Source of the DNA: Chthoniobacter flavus Ellin428
GTDB lineage: Bacteria; Verrucomicrobiota; Verrucomicrobiia; Chthoniobacterales; Chthoniobacteraceae
Assembly (NCBI RefSeq): GCF_000173075.1
Contig: NZ_ABVL01000009.1
Coordinates: 30,958 to 94,957 of the forward strand
Length of the DNA: 64,000 nt
Reading direction: 5' to 3'
In this document: in pieces, positions 35,108-44,451 of the stretch
Numbering within the stretch: the first letter of the stretch is position 1
How the letters are laid out: each line of letters opens with the position of its first letter
Notes under the pieces: model-generated
What the model was told of the DNA's origin: nothing
The model's input: the letters and a program-made list of their open reading frames with translations, nothing else
Database searches by the model: none
Position numbers and translations under genes: made by a program

Positions 35108-36043
35108 ATGAAAGCGAATTTCCTTCTGTGTGGATTGGCCTGCGCACTGAGTGTGGCCTCGATCGGTTCCGCCGAGGATGTGACCAGAAACCCCGCGGCG
35201 GCTGGCAGCAAGGTCGAGGTAGGCGTTGCGCGGCGTGATGGCATCACCGTTTCCGGTGGTGAAGCGTATGTGACGCGGAACGGCGTCACCAAAAAGCTGG
35301 TGAAAGACTTGAAACTACCCTCGGGCGTTACGATTCAGACGGATGGCGACATTGTCCTCGCCACGGGTGGCCACGCTTCTCTCCAAGCGGACCAATTGCT
35401 GACCTTGGATGGCCGGATCACCGACATCCCGAAAGACCCGAATGTGAATCCCGCGCCGCCAGTCACATCGACCGCGACGGCAACCACTGCGGCGCCTGCG
35501 ACGGCGAATGCCACCACCCCCGGCAATGCTTCCGCGAACACGGGTCTACCGGTCAACGGCGGATATCACGGGACGTTCATCGGGAGTGACGGGGTTCCTT
35601 TCGTCGGGACCATTACGGCTCCCGGGGTCATCACCAAAGAGAACGGCACGACCATTCCCATTGATGGCTCGATCCAGGCACTCAACCCGGGCGCATCCAA
35701 GGTTCCGACTGAAAAACAATTGAATCCCAACGGGATCGTGGCGACACCCGCCGGTACGCTCATTTTCCCGGATGGATCGGTGCGCACCAAGGACGGCACG
35801 ATTATTTTGCCCGAACATAAGCAGGGCACGACCGTGCTTCAATCGCCACCCCCGGGAACGGGCGCACAGAAAGGCACGTTCAATCCGCAGTTTGCCAATC
35901 CGAATCAAACCGGAGGCACGGCGCTGACTGGACCTCGGGTGAATGTCCCGCACAAGGGCAGCGACGCTCCGGAGAACGGAACCAACGGCCCGGCACCCGT
36001 GAATAATCATGGGGATCTTCCCGCGGGCCCGGTGGGGCGCTAG
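35108..36043 (+). CDS. Secreted DUF6799-like, Ser/Thr/Pro-rich repeat protein
   Basis: 311 residues with a signal peptide (about 1-22). Residues ~35-100 (ARRDGITVSGGEAYVTRNG ... LQADQLLTLDGRI) resemble DUF6799-type domains, in which short strands alternate with DG turns. A Thr/Ala-rich linker (about 110-140) follows, then two more strand-turn blocks (GVPFVGTITAPGVITKENG and GTLIFPDGSVRTKDGTIIL) and a disordered tail rich in Pro, Asn and Gly. No catalytic motif is evident; probably an extracellular or surface protein. ORF read from the ATG preceded by the non-coding end of the sulfatase promoter. Confidence 0.6.
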   Translation: MKANFLLCGLACALSVASIGSAEDVTRNPAAAGSKVEVGVARRDGITVSGGEAYVTRNGVTKKLVKDLKLPSGVTIQTDGDIVLATGGHASLQADQLLTLDGRITDIPKDPNVNPAPPVTSTATATTAAPATANATTPGNASANTGLPVNGGYHGTFIGSDGVPFVGTITAPGVITKENGTTIPIDGSIQALNPGASKVPTEKQLNPNGIVATPAGTLIFPDGSVRTKDGTIILPEHKQGTTVLQSPPPGTGAQKGTFNPQFANPNQTGGTALTGPRVNVPHKGSDAPENGTNGPAPVNNHGDLPAGPVGR

Positions 36044-36275
36044 GGATTGTTGTTAGGGATTTTCGCTCGACGCGCGGTGCAGTTGGCTGCGCGTGGATGT
36101 TCCCGCTCGATACGTGACGATCCTCGCTTGAACTAACATCGGGGGCAACGCGACACCCCCTAGGGGTTTTGCCGATACCAGCGCGGGGTTGCCGCCCGAT
36201 TTTTTGCGAGAGCGGAAAAAGCTAGCCTGACAACGACGCGTCACTGGCCGGGGAGCCGGGGCGCTCCATCCCAAT

Positions 36276-36878
36276 ATGAAAACACCCTCTCTCGATATCG
36301 ATGCTGCCAGTGGAGATTATGTCCTAATGAGAAACCTGGTCGAGCATCGTCCCGAGGCTCTGGCCAAGCTGCACTCGCGCTATCACACCGTCCTCCGCAA
36401 CGTGGTGCTCCAGATTCTGCACGACGACTCCGACGCGGAGGATGTGGTGCAGGATGTATTCACCCAGCTTTGGATCAAACCGGAAACTTACTGCGCGGAG
36501 AAGGGCAAGCCATTGGGCTGGCTGCTCACTTTGTCGCGTCGGCGGGCGATTGATTGCCTGCGCCGCCGTCACACTTATCGGCGGCTGACGGAGCGATTTG
36601 AATGCGCCCACCGGAGCCCACACAAGCAGGCGCAACTGGAATTGGCAGTCGACCGCGATGCCTGCCACGCCGATCTCCGGCACTATTTGCAAAAGCTCAT
36701 GTGCCACTTACCGCCGGCACAAAAGGAAGTCGTGGAGAAAGGCTTCTTCGGCAGCATGAGCCAGCGTCAAATCGCGGCGGCGATGAATCTGCCCTTGGGC
36801 ACGGTCAAGACGCGTATGGAATTGGGCTTGCGCAAGCTGGCGGCGGCGATGACACCCTTCCGGACGCAGATCGAGTAA
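36276..36878 (+). CDS. ECF-type RNA polymerase sigma factor
   Basis: 200 residues. Sigma-2 region (about 25-90: ALAKLHSRYHTVLRNVVLQILHD, DAEDVVQDVFTQLW, LGWLLTLSRRRAIDCLRR) and sigma-4 region (about 140-190: LPPAQKEVVEKGFFGSMSQRQIA ... LPLGTVKTRMELGLRKL). The DVFTQLW box and AEDVVQ are typical of SigK/ECF sigma factors. No anti-sigma factor gene adjoins, so control is unclear. A perfect palindrome CCCCTAGGGG lies 107 bases upstream (36159-36168). Confidence 0.92.
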   Translation: MKTPSLDIDAASGDYVLMRNLVEHRPEALAKLHSRYHTVLRNVVLQILHDDSDAEDVVQDVFTQLWIKPETYCAEKGKPLGWLLTLSRRRAIDCLRRRHTYRRLTERFECAHRSPHKQAQLELAVDRDACHADLRHYLQKLMCHLPPAQKEVVEKGFFGSMSQRQIAAAMNLPLGTVKTRMELGLRKLAAAMTPFRTQIE

Positions 36879-36964
36879 GCATTATTCGCGGCAGCAGAAA
36901 ATCTGGGGAGCGCGCCCGTTTGCTCGGCGCCCCGGAGTTCCACAGCGCGACGGTTCCCCGACAG

Positions 36965-37693
36965 CTAGGCAGCCGCTTCGTCCTGCGCTCTTTCCTGGGC
37001 GACCCAATCGATCGCGAATCGCACCATTTCCCCCGCCTCCTTGAAACCGAGCTTTTCCTTGATGTGTGCCCGGTGGGTCTCGACGGTTTTGACGCTCAGC
37101 GAAAGTTCTTCGGCGATCTCCCGCGAGCCAAACCCCCGCCCGAGCAATCTCAAAACTTCGAACTCGCGGTCGGACAGTTTGTCGACCGGCGAGGCCACTC
37201 CCGCAATAGTGGATTGAATGGTCTTGAAGATCAGCCGGTCGCTGAATTTCGGGCTCACGTAAATCTCCCCTTCCCCCACTTTGCGCAGCCCGGTGAGCAC
37301 GCACTCCAGCGCCTCCCCTTTCATGACGTATCCCTTGGCGCCGGCGCGCAACGCCCGCAGCGCGTAGACTGATTCGTCGTGCATCGACAGCATCAAAATC
37401 TGCAGCCCGGGCTGCTCGGCGAGCATGAGCTTGATCAGCTCTACACCATTGGTTCCCGGCATCGAAATATCGATGACCGCAATATCCGGATTCAGCCGGC
37501 GCATCGCTTCCAGCGCCATCGGCGCGGTGGAAGCCTCACCACAAGTCGTCAGGTCCGGCTCTTCATCGATGATGGCCGCCATGCCGCGGCGAATCGCGGG
37601 ATGATCGTCCACCAGAAGCACTCGCCTTTGGGCAGGACTTTCGGACGTCGGGAACTCTTTCGGAATGGGAATCGAGGTAGTGATAGCGCTCAT
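36965..37693 (-). CDS. NarL/FixJ-type response regulator
   Basis: 243 residues: receiver domain (VLLVDDHPAIRRGM, phospho-Asp in IAVIDISMPGTNG, Lys in YVMKGEA) and LuxR-type HTH (LSDREFEVLRLLGRGFGSREIAEELSLSVKTVETHRAHIKEKLG). Start taken at MSAITTSIPIPKEF at 37693; a longer open frame upstream is not conserved and overlaps the efflux-pump remnant. No kinase gene is next to it, so its partner is elsewhere. It is about 40% alike by eye to the regulator at 14146-14897. Confidence 0.92.
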   Translation of the reverse strand: MSAITTSIPIPKEFPTSESPAQRRVLLVDDHPAIRRGMAAIIDEEPDLTTCGEASTAPMALEAMRRLNPDIAVIDISMPGTNGVELIKLMLAEQPGLQILMLSMHDESVYALRALRAGAKGYVMKGEALECVLTGLRKVGEGEIYVSPKFSDRLIFKTIQSTIAGVASPVDKLSDREFEVLRLLGRGFGSREIAEELSLSVKTVETHRAHIKEKLGFKEAGEMVRFAIDWVAQERAQDEAAA

Positions 37694-37700
37694 GGTGGGG

Positions 37701-38069
37701 TCAGGCGCGGCGATTGCGTTGCAGTCGAAGGCATATCGGACGGCACACACACCATGCGCGCATGATCCGCGGAAAATCTTGCGGGTTTTTCCGTACGTCG
37801 TTTTCGAGAGCCAATGAGCATGGCACCTCTGCACTGTAGCGGCGGCCCACTTGCTTCAAGGCTCCGAGCGCTTCGTGAAAAGCGGTGATCGTATCCGCGC
37901 CTTTGCTGATGAAATTTGCCTGCATCGCCGCCAGTCGTTGCTGGGTGGCGGGATCATAGACCGTGATGCTTTCACCAATGCGCCAATCGTGAAACTGCTC
38001 ACGGCGCGTGATGAGCGTCGAGAGAATGGCGATCCCCACGGAACCGCCGAGTTGAAGAGACGAGTTCAT
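37701..38069 (-). pseudogene. Remnant of a DHA2-family multidrug transporter (EmrB/QacA-like)
   Basis: The first ~70 residues (SSLQLGGSVGIAILSTLITR, ... PATQQRLAAMQANFISKGAD ... AFHEALGALKQ) match the last third of DHA2-type MFS exporters, where a helix with QLGGSVGIAIL is followed by an extracellular loop. There is no upstream membrane domain and the 3' half loses similarity (…RRYSAEVPCSLALEND…), so this is a truncated relic between the response regulator and the TehA-like gene. Normal transporters of this family have about 500 residues. Confidence 0.7.
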
Positions 38070-38140
38070 TCATATTGAGCGGGCTCGGACAATTTTGAGA
38101 TAACATTGATTTACCCGATTCCAGATGGTACATCCCGACC

Positions 38141-39193
38141 ATGAGCGAAAACGGTTCAAGAGCGCCGGGTTTTGTCGTGACGCTCTCCCCTGCCTATTTC
38201 GCGGCGGTGATGGCCACTGGCGTGGTGTCGACTGCTTCGAATGCCTGGGGACTGCACTCGGTCGCGTGGACGTTACTGGGAATCAATGCCCTTCTTTACG
38301 CATCCTTTCTCGGCCTCACGATCTGGCGTTTCCTCTGCGCACGCAGTGCGCTGCTCAGCGATCTTTCCCACGACAAGACCGGGGTGGGTTCGTTGACGAT
38401 CATCGCCGGAACGAGCGTGATCGGAACGCAAATCCTCGTGCTTACCGGGTGGCATGATCTACCCCAGGCGTTGTGGGCGCTGGCATTTATCCTCTACCTG
38501 ACGTTGCTTTATTGGTTTTTCGCGGTGGCCATTCTAGGGCATCCCAAGCCGCCCATGGAGGAGTCGCTCAACGGTGCCTGGTTGTTGGTGATCGTTTGCT
38601 CGCAATCACTGGGAGTGTTGGGCACCGCGCACGGCGGAATTCTCCTGCATCGTCCGATCCAGCCTTTCTTTTGCGTCTGCATGTTTCTCGTCGGGCTGTT
38701 TTTCTATTTCCCGATCATTTCCATGATCCTGTATCGGTGGATGTTCCTGCCGGTGCGTCCGGAATCGCTAACACCACCGTATTGGATCAATATGGGCGCG
38801 GTGGCGATTACGGCGCTGGCGGGCTCGAATCTCATGCTCCTGACCAGTGAATGGCCGGGCATCGCCGATCTGCGGGTCTTCATCAAGGGCATGACCATGC
38901 TGGCGTGGGCGGTGGCGACCTGGTGGCTGCCGCTGCTCTGTATCGTCGGTTTCTGGCGCCACGTCGTCCAAAAAGTCCGGCTTTCGTACGATCCGTCCTA
39001 TTGGTCCATGGTCTTCCCGCTGGGGATGTATTCGCTGGCGACCGCCACCCTGGCCAAAGCAATCAATTTCCCGTGGATCAACTGGCTCTCGCAACTTTTC
39101 CTCGTCTTCGCGTTGCTGGCTTGGGTGATCGTGTTTGCGGGATTCGGCCGACGGGTGCTGGCGGTGATCCGCGGAAAGGCTCAGAGACTGTGA
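38141..39193 (+). CDS. TehA/SLAC1-type (tellurite resistance/dicarboxylate transporter) membrane protein
   Basis: 350 residues with about ten membrane helices in the five-fold repeat of the TDT family: LSPAYFAAVMATGVVSTA at the start, then LTGWHDLPQALWALAFILYL, PFFCVCMFLVGLFFYFPI and WSMVFPLGMYSLATATL near the end. Members are anion channels (SLAC1) or transport malate or tellurite; the plasma-membrane role here is unknown. The last codons fall inside an inverted-repeat element: the arm AGAGACTGTGAAA (39183-39195) supplies the final residues and TGA stop. Confidence 0.85.
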   Translation: MSENGSRAPGFVVTLSPAYFAAVMATGVVSTASNAWGLHSVAWTLLGINALLYASFLGLTIWRFLCARSALLSDLSHDKTGVGSLTIIAGTSVIGTQILVLTGWHDLPQALWALAFILYLTLLYWFFAVAILGHPKPPMEESLNGAWLLVIVCSQSLGVLGTAHGGILLHRPIQPFFCVCMFLVGLFFYFPIISMILYRWMFLPVRPESLTPPYWINMGAVAITALAGSNLMLLTSEWPGIADLRVFIKGMTMLAWAVATWWLPLLCIVGFWRHVVQKVRLSYDPSYWSMVFPLGMYSLATATLAKAINFPWINWLSQLFLVFALLAWVIVFAGFGRRVLAVIRGKAQRL

Positions 39194-39305
39194 AATAAAG
39201 CGGCGGCGAGATTATTTGGCCCGCGAATCACACAGATGACGCGAACGAAAAATGCGCCCATTTGTGTCATGCGCGTAATTCGCGGGCACTTTTTTCACAG
39301 TCTCT
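39183..39305. repeat. Nested inverted-repeat element at the end of the tehA-like gene
   Basis: Outer arms AGAGACTGTGAAA (39183-39195) and TTTCACAGTCTCT (39293-39305) are perfect; inner arms GCCCGCGAAT (39219-39228) and ATTCGCGGGC (39278-39287) are perfect. The sequence between the inner arms is itself imperfectly palindromic (ATGAC...GTCAT). Length 123 bases, located in the gap between two genes transcribed toward each other. It could act as a bidirectional terminator or be a non-autonomous palindromic element (MITE/REP-like). Confidence 0.7.
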
Positions 39306-39313
39306 CAGACGCT

Positions 39314-39658
39314 TTAACTTTTTTCACCCGGTCCGGAGATGATGCGTTTCTTCACCTCACTCCCGCCGGGATAAGTGTGGATCTTTTGCTGTTCAATGCG
39401 CAGATCGGGAACGGAGCGCCACGTGTACGGTTTCGGAAGCAGGCGGAAGATCATCAGCGCAATCAGGAAGAGGACGATCGAACCGATCAAGGATGGCACC
39501 ACGATGGAGTGATCGCCTCCCAAGGCGGTGTTCAGCGTGGCTGTGAGCAGCCAGATTTGCAGGCCAATGATCAGCCCCAAAATGGCGGTGAGCGCGAGCG
39601 CGAGCACGCTCTTCTTGCTCGGGTGCGCCAGGTTTTGGCCTCGACGGAAGCCGCTCAT
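39314..39658 (-). CDS. Two-helix membrane protein of the molybdoenzyme operon (DUF6755-like)
   Basis: 114 residues: MSGFRRGQNLAHPSKKS, then two membrane helices (about 18-40 and 55-75) and a basic, soluble tail (YTWRSVPDLRIEQQKIHTYPG). It overlaps the Rieske gene by 4 bases, so it belongs to the operon, and small proteins of this type (DUF6755) are seen in similar molybdopterin/Rieske clusters, as far as I recall. It may anchor or stabilise the Rieske protein. Starts at 39658; a longer upstream frame would run through the Rieske gene in the wrong frame. Confidence 0.6.
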   Translation of the reverse strand: MSGFRRGQNLAHPSKKSVLALALTAILGLIIGLQIWLLTATLNTALGGDHSIVVPSLIGSIVLFLIALMIFRLLPKPYTWRSVPDLRIEQQKIHTYPGGSEVKKRIISGPGEKS

Positions 39659-40167
39659 GCCGGAGTGGTTTGAGCGAGGGCGTAAACGCCATCGGGACGG
39701 ACGGCAATCGCCAGACGCGGCAACGGACGAGGCGGCGGCCCCTGCAAGACTTCGCCTGTCCGGGCGTCGAAGAATCCGGAATGGCACGGACATTCGATCT
39801 TACCCGACGCGGCGCTGAAATAGACGGCACACGAAAGGTGGGTGCACTTTTGTTCGTAGGCGCGCCATTCACCTTCGGCGAGATGGATGACAATGTAAGG
39901 CACATCGCCGGCCGGCAGCACGAAGGCGAGCATCCCTCCCACCGGCACTTCAGCGAGGCCGCAGATCCGATAATCGGAGGTGAGTTTTCGGGGCGACGCA
40001 AGAAGGTCCTTCGACGCGACCCAGGCGGTCCCCGCGGTCATGCCACCGGAGAGGAAGACGAGGAGACGGGCAAACTCGCGCCGGTTCACCAGTTCGGCAT
40101 TGGCATGATCGATCGGAAACTCCTCTTCCCACTCCTGGGGCGATTCTTTGTCGGTAGATGCGGACAT
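39655..40167 (-). CDS. Rieske [2Fe-2S] protein
   Basis: 170 residues: short N-terminal tail, a membrane anchor or uncleaved signal (FARLLVFLSGGMTAGTAWVA), then the Rieske domain. Cluster ligands C108-T-H110 and C126-P-C-H129; the disulfide cysteines C113 and C128 are present, so it is a high-potential type as in cytochrome bc complexes rather than a ferredoxin. As a member of this operon it probably carries electrons between quinol or the b-type subunit and the molybdoenzyme. Starts 5 bases after the ferredoxin stop. Confidence 0.88.
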   Translation of the reverse strand: MSASTDKESPQEWEEEFPIDHANAELVNRREFARLLVFLSGGMTAGTAWVASKDLLASPRKLTSDYRICGLAEVPVGGMLAFVLPAGDVPYIVIHLAEGEWRAYEQKCTHLSCAVYFSAASGKIECPCHSGFFDARTGEVLQGPPPRPLPRLAIAVRPDGVYALAQTTPA

Positions 40168-40172
40168 AGGAT

Positions 40173-40742
40173 TCAATCGACGACCAGCTTCGTGCTGCCT
40201 TTCGGCATCATGTAGTGGACTTTGGTTTTTACCTCCTGCTTCCCGAAGACGAAGGTATTGATGGGTGTGCTGTTCGGCCGCAAGCGCTCCAGCTTCTCGC
40301 GCGTCCCGTACCACAATGCGCCGCTGGGACAGACCGTGGCACACATCGGCCGTTTACCCACGCTGGTCCGATCGTAGCACATGTTGCACTTCATCATGAG
40401 ATCGGAGAGTTCGACTTTTTTGGGAACGCCGAAGGGACAGGCGAGAACGCAATTCGAGCAGCCGACACATCGCGAGGTGTTGGCGGACATGACGACGCCG
40501 AATTCATCTTTGACGATGGCATCCGCCGGACAGACCTTGGCGCAGGCGGGATCTTCGCAATGCATGCAGATTTGCATGACGGTCTGCGGGCTGGTCGCGC
40601 GCTTCACGTAATCCACCGTAATCATGGGCAACTGCCCGTTGGTCTCGCATTCCGCACAGGCCATCTCGCACGCGTGACAGCCGATACAACGCTGCGGGTC
40701 CATGAAGAACTCCATCTCGGTGTTGAATTGTGGGGCGATCAT
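40173..40742 (-). CDS. Four-[4Fe-4S] ferredoxin-like electron transfer subunit
   Basis: 189 residues with four cysteine sets like NarH/DmsB/Nrf[42 protein letters not shown] and CNMCYD...CATVCP. The subunit wires electrons to the catalytic subunit. No twin-arginine signal, so it is either cytoplasmic or co-exported with its partner. The ATG at 40742 fits the start of homology ([14 protein letters not shown]); the longer frame upstream lies in the molybdoenzyme gene. Five bases separate it from the Rieske gene and 14 from the catalytic subunit. Confidence 0.92.
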   Translation of the reverse strand: MIAPQFNTEMEFFMDPQRCIGCHACEMACAECETNGQLPMITVDYVKRATSPQTVMQICMHCEDPACAKVCPADAIVKDEFGVVMSANTSRCVGCSNCVLACPFGVPKKVELSDLMMKCNMCYDRTSVGKRPMCATVCPSGALWYGTREKLERLRPNSTPINTFVFGKQEVKTKVHYMMPKGSTKLVVD

Positions 40743-40756
40743 AGGATGTGGGGACG

Positions 40757-42973
40757 TCAGGTGGCCCGCCAGGCTTGCGTCTCGGAAGGCGGGGGCGCTG
40801 TTTGTCCGGTGGGTTCGAGGCGGCAGGCGGAGATTTTGAACTCCGGTATTTTCGAGACCGGATCGAGATGCCCCGAGGTGAGCTGATTGGCCGATTTCTT
40901 CCCGGGCCAATGATACGGGATGAACACGGTATCTTCCCGAATCGTCTCCACGATCTGCGCGGGGAAAATGGCGCTGCCGCGACGCGTGACGACCCGCACC
41001 AGTTCCCGGTCGGCGATCTTTTTTCGCAGGGCCAACGCGGGATGTAATTCCAGGAGGGGTTCCGGATATTGATCCACCAGGCGACCGATCCGCCGGGTTT
41101 GCGTGCCGCTCAGATACTGCGAAACGACGCGCCCGGTGGTGAGAATGACATCGAATTCGTCATCGGTCACCTCGCCCGGGTCGTGGTATTTCACGGGCAC
41201 GAAATGCGCGCGCTTATCCGGGGTACGAAACTGGCGATCCTCCCAGAGGCGCGGCGTGCCGGGATGATCGAGATCGGGGCAGGGCCAGAATATGCCCATG
41301 TTCTTCTCCACCTTCTCATAGGTGATGCCGAAGTAATCGGCCCTGCTGCCCCGCGAAGCGCGACGCAGTTCGTTGAAAATGTCCTCGGAAGTCTCGTAAG
41401 CGAACTTGTCTCCGGCGCCGAGCCGGCGGGCGAGTTCGAGCAGGATGGCGGTGTCCCGGCGCGCCTCGCCCGGCGGCCGCACGGCGGCGCGGATGCGCAC
41501 CACGCGCCCCTCCGCGGTGGTGACCGTTCCATCCTCTTCCTCCTGCAGCGAACCGGCAAAAACGATATCGGCGTAATGCGCGGTCTCACTCAAAAAGAAA
41601 TCGATGCAGGCGTAGAACTCGAGTTTGTCGAGCGCTTCGCGGACCATGTTGTTATTGGGCAAGGAGACGACGGGATTGAAGCAGATCGAGAGGAGGCCCT
41701 TGATTTCGCCACGATGGATCGCCTCGAGCATTTCGTAGGCGGTGTAACCGGAGTGCGGTAACTCAGGTTCGGGAATTCCCCAGATATCCGCGACGAAGCG
41801 ACGATCCTCCGGATTCTCGATATCCCGATTGCCGGGCAATTGGTCGGTCTTATGCCCGTGCTCCCGTCCTCCCTGGCCATTCCCCTGCCCCGTAATCGTG
41901 CCGTAGCCACAATAGGGGCGGCCGATGCGTCCGGTGGCGAGCACGAGATTGATGCACGCGGAGACGTTCTCGACGCCCTTGGTCTGGTGCTCAATACCGC
42001 GAGCGTGACAGAGAAAGCTGGTTTTGGCCGCGCCCCACCATTCGGCGGCCTGGGCGATCTTCGACGCGGGAATACCGGTCACGGTCTCGGCCCAATCCAG
42101 CGTATAATCCTGCACCGCCTCGGCGGCCGCCTCGAAACCGCTCGTGTGTTGAGCGATGAAATCGTGGTCGAGCCAATCATGGACGATGAGTTCGCGCAGG
42201 ATCGCACTATAAAGGGCGGAGTCGCGACCGGGACGAATGGCCAGATGCAGATCCGCCGTGCGAGCGATGGGAGTCAACCGGGGATCGACCACGATGAGTT
42301 TGGCGCCGTTGTCACGCCCGGTCCACACCCAGTGCGTGAGCGTCGGGAAAGTTTCGCTGACATTGGCGCCACAAATCATGATGACCTCGGCATGCGTCAT
42401 GTCCGACCACGGGTTGCACGCGCGGTCCATGCCGAAGGCTTTTTTATTGCCCGCACCCGCACTCACCATGCAGAGCCGGCCGTTGTAATCGAGATTCGGC
42501 GTCTGGAGGGCGACGCGGGCGAACTTGCCGACGAGATACGACTTTTCATTCGTCAGCGAGACGCCCGACAGCATGCCGAAAGCCTGCTTGCCATATTGCT
42601 GCTGGATGCGACGGATCTCCTGCACCGTGCGATCCAAAGCATGCTCCCATCCGACGGGCACAAATCCCTCTCCGGGCCGTGCCTCCATCGGCCGGGTCAA
42701 ACGATCGGGATGATTGTCCTGCAGATAACGTTGGACGCCCTTGGGACAGAGCCGGCCTTCGTTGAAAGGAAACTCTTCCCATGGTTCAAATCCCACGACG
42801 CGGTTCTCCTTCACGAGGAGTTTGATCCCGCATTGCATGCCGCAAAAGCAGCAGTGCGTCTCGACGATGTCATCGGGTTCCTCGCGGCCGGGAACGCCTT
42901 CCGGAGGCGCGTAGTTCAGATGCGGACCAAAGTCCGCCGCCAATCTTTCTTCGGAGACAGGAGGTCTGGCCAT
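40757..42973 (-). CDS. Molybdopterin oxidoreductase, nitrate-reductase type (NasA/NapA/NarB-like)
   Basis: 738 residues. N-terminal [4Fe-4S] site CCFCGMQC ... GRLCPKG, Mo ligand Cys in [20 protein letters not shown] (the position of the NapA/NasA cysteine), and the bis-MGD domain features [14 protein letters not shown] and [17 protein letters not shown] [12 protein letters not shown]. The fold and length fit the NasA/NapA/NarB nitrate reductases. No twin-arginine signal is seen, so it is cytoplasmic unless the first residues are mis-assigned. Start at the ATG at 42973 (6 bases after the membrane subunit's stop); a TTG at 42982 is an alternative. The substrate is inferred, not proven: related reductases act on formate, arsenate or perchlorate. 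Confidence 0.85.
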   Translation of the reverse strand: MARPPVSEERLAADFGPHLNYAPPEGVPGREEPDDIVETHCCFCGMQCGIKLLVKENRVVGFEPWEEFPFNEGRLCPKGVQRYLQDNHPDRLTRPMEARPGEGFVPVGWEHALDRTVQEIRRIQQQYGKQAFGMLSGVSLTNEKSYLVGKFARVALQTPNLDYNGRLCMVSAGAGNKKAFGMDRACNPWSDMTHAEVIMICGANVSETFPTLTHWVWTGRDNGAKLIVVDPRLTPIARTADLHLAIRPGRDSALYSAILRELIVHDWLDHDFIAQHTSGFEAAAEAVQDYTLDWAETVTGIPASKIAQAAEWWGAAKTSFLCHARGIEHQTKGVENVSACINLVLATGRIGRPYCGYGTITGQGNGQGGREHGHKTDQLPGNRDIENPEDRRFVADIWGIPEPELPHSGYTAYEMLEAIHRGEIKGLLSICFNPVVSLPNNNMVREALDKLEFYACIDFFLSETAHYADIVFAGSLQEEEDGTVTTAEGRVVRIRAAVRPPGEARRDTAILLELARRLGAGDKFAYETSEDIFNELRRASRGSRADYFGITYEKVEKNMGIFWPCPDLDHPGTPRLWEDRQFRTPDKRAHFVPVKYHDPGEVTDDEFDVILTTGRVVSQYLSGTQTRRIGRLVDQYPEPLLELHPALALRKKIADRELVRVVTRRGSAIFPAQIVETIREDTVFIPYHWPGKKSANQLTSGHLDPVSKIPEFKISACRLEPTGQTAPPPSETQAWRAT

Positions 42974-42978
42974 AATCG

Positions 42979-44025
42979 TCAACCGAAGTATCCGCCGGAT
43001 TCCTGGCGCGCCTTCGAATGCGCTCGAGCCAGGGCCGCCCGCTTGCCTCGCGGGCTCAGATCGAGATGCGATGAGCCATCCGCCCGTGTGTAATCGAATC
43101 CCAACTGTCGAGTGACCGTTTTCAAATCCTCAATGTGCATCGCCGTCGCATAAGCTTCGCCGGTATGGGGACACACGGCCTGTTCACCCTCGGCACCGAG
43201 ACGACGATAGAGATCGACGCCCACCTGCATCGGGCGCTGGACGATGTGGAAGAGTTTACCGAACGGCAACCAGACGAGGAAGAGAATCACGGTGAGTTCA
43301 TGCGTAATGGCCATGAACTGATGGACACTTCCCTTGAGACGTTCGTAATCCAGCGTCAGCCCGAGGCCAGTGACGGCAATGGCCATCAAAAGCACCAGGG
43401 GCAGCCAATCGTCGCGAAAGGTTTGCGTGGCAATCAAGCCAGGGTTGGTGATGCGCCGGTACATCAGAATTCCCACGCCGAAAATAACGGCAAAAGACGC
43501 CCAATCGAGGACGTGAAAGATCAGAAACGCGAGAAACGAATGCAGGGGGAACTGAAGGACCGGAAAACCAAAAGCATTGGCGACATAGATACTGGTGGTC
43601 CCCTGTTTCAGGGTGAAGGCGATCCAGCCAAAGGTCAGTGGAATGGTCACGGCAAAGCCGAGGAGACAGCCCCAGGCCATCGTCATATGTCCTATCCAGC
43701 GTCGTTTTCCTCGCTGGAGAATGAACCGTTGCAGGAGGAGTTTCTGGATCGCCTCGCTAAAAATGATGCCGATCAAGCGTGGACCTCTGCGGGAGAAAAG
43801 GATTTCTCCCGTCCGGCAGAAGAAGCGCCAGGTCGGCGGTCGCTGGAGCCAACAGGCAAAGCGGTAGGCAATACCGAAACAGGCGAAAATCGTGCCGAAC
43901 AGATACCCGACCAGAGCTGGGTCGAAATTCTGAAGCCTGCGCGAACCCACAACAATAGCGAGGACCAGCACCAGCGTAGAGGCGGTGGCCGCGATGTAGG
44001 CATTCCGTTGCAGGCTGCTGAGCAT
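42979..44025 (-). CDS. b-type cytochrome membrane subunit of the molybdoenzyme complex (NarI/HdrE-like)
   Basis: 348 residues, about six membrane helices. Candidate haem b histidines sit in [31 protein letters not shown] and [31 protein letters not shown], the last with the paired His of the NarI type. The C-terminus is a soluble, basic tail containing [17 protein letters not shown]. It probably oxidises quinol and passes electrons to the Fe-S subunits. I place the start at the ATG (44025); an upstream TTG (44067) would add 14 residues. First gene of a five-gene operon. Confidence 0.72.
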   Translation of the reverse strand: MLSSLQRNAYIAATASTLVLVLAIVVGSRRLQNFDPALVGYLFGTIFACFGIAYRFACWLQRPPTWRFFCRTGEILFSRRGPRLIGIIFSEAIQKLLLQRFILQRGKRRWIGHMTMAWGCLLGFAVTIPLTFGWIAFTLKQGTTSIYVANAFGFPVLQFPLHSFLAFLIFHVLDWASFAVIFGVGILMYRRITNPGLIATQTFRDDWLPLVLLMAIAVTGLGLTLDYERLKGSVHQFMAITHELTVILFLVWLPFGKLFHIVQRPMQVGVDLYRRLGAEGEQAVCPHTGEAYATAMHIEDLKTVTRQLGFDYTRADGSSHLDLSPRGKRAALARAHSKARQESGGYFG

Positions 44026-44451
44026 CGTGTGACCCCACGATCTTAAATAACGGTGGCCTTTTTTCAAAGCGTTTTCGAAGAGTTCAAAAAGTCTCCGAGG
44101 TCGCGGCCACAGCTACGAACGGTGAGGGTAAGATGGCTGACGATGGGTCGCCTCGCTTTGTCACAGAACATTCACGTTTCCGCGATAAGTTTGCCACAAG
44201 AAGACGCCAATCTACGTCGGAGTTAATTCACGATCCGCGTAGATCGAGTTTGAGTCTTCGTCGCCGCAGCACGACCTGCCGCGGTGCGAGGCGGAGAACT
44301 GCGATTTTGCGCTTCGGATTTTCTCCAGCTCGACCGCCTTCCTTCCCAATCAGGCGGTCACATCGTTTTAGCGGAGCGCTCTCCAGGCGCGGCCGAGAGC
44401 TGTCTTGTCCTCAGCAAACGACTTCGTCGTCCACCACTCCATCCTGCCCAC
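44026..44451. other. 426-base intergenic region between divergent genes
   Basis: Lies between the starts of the nitrate-reductase-like operon (minus) and the secreted nucleotidase (plus), so it must hold both promoters. I see no long palindrome, no TAGGA-N5-TCCTA site and no credible short gene; open frames through it are not conserved. Confidence 0.6.

Noticed and set aside
36159..36168. Palindrome CCCCTAGGGG upstream of the ECF sigma gene
   Set aside because: Not the TAGGA-N5-TCCTA motif and only 10 bases; a short GC palindrome is expected by chance. Recorded in the sigma factor entry only.
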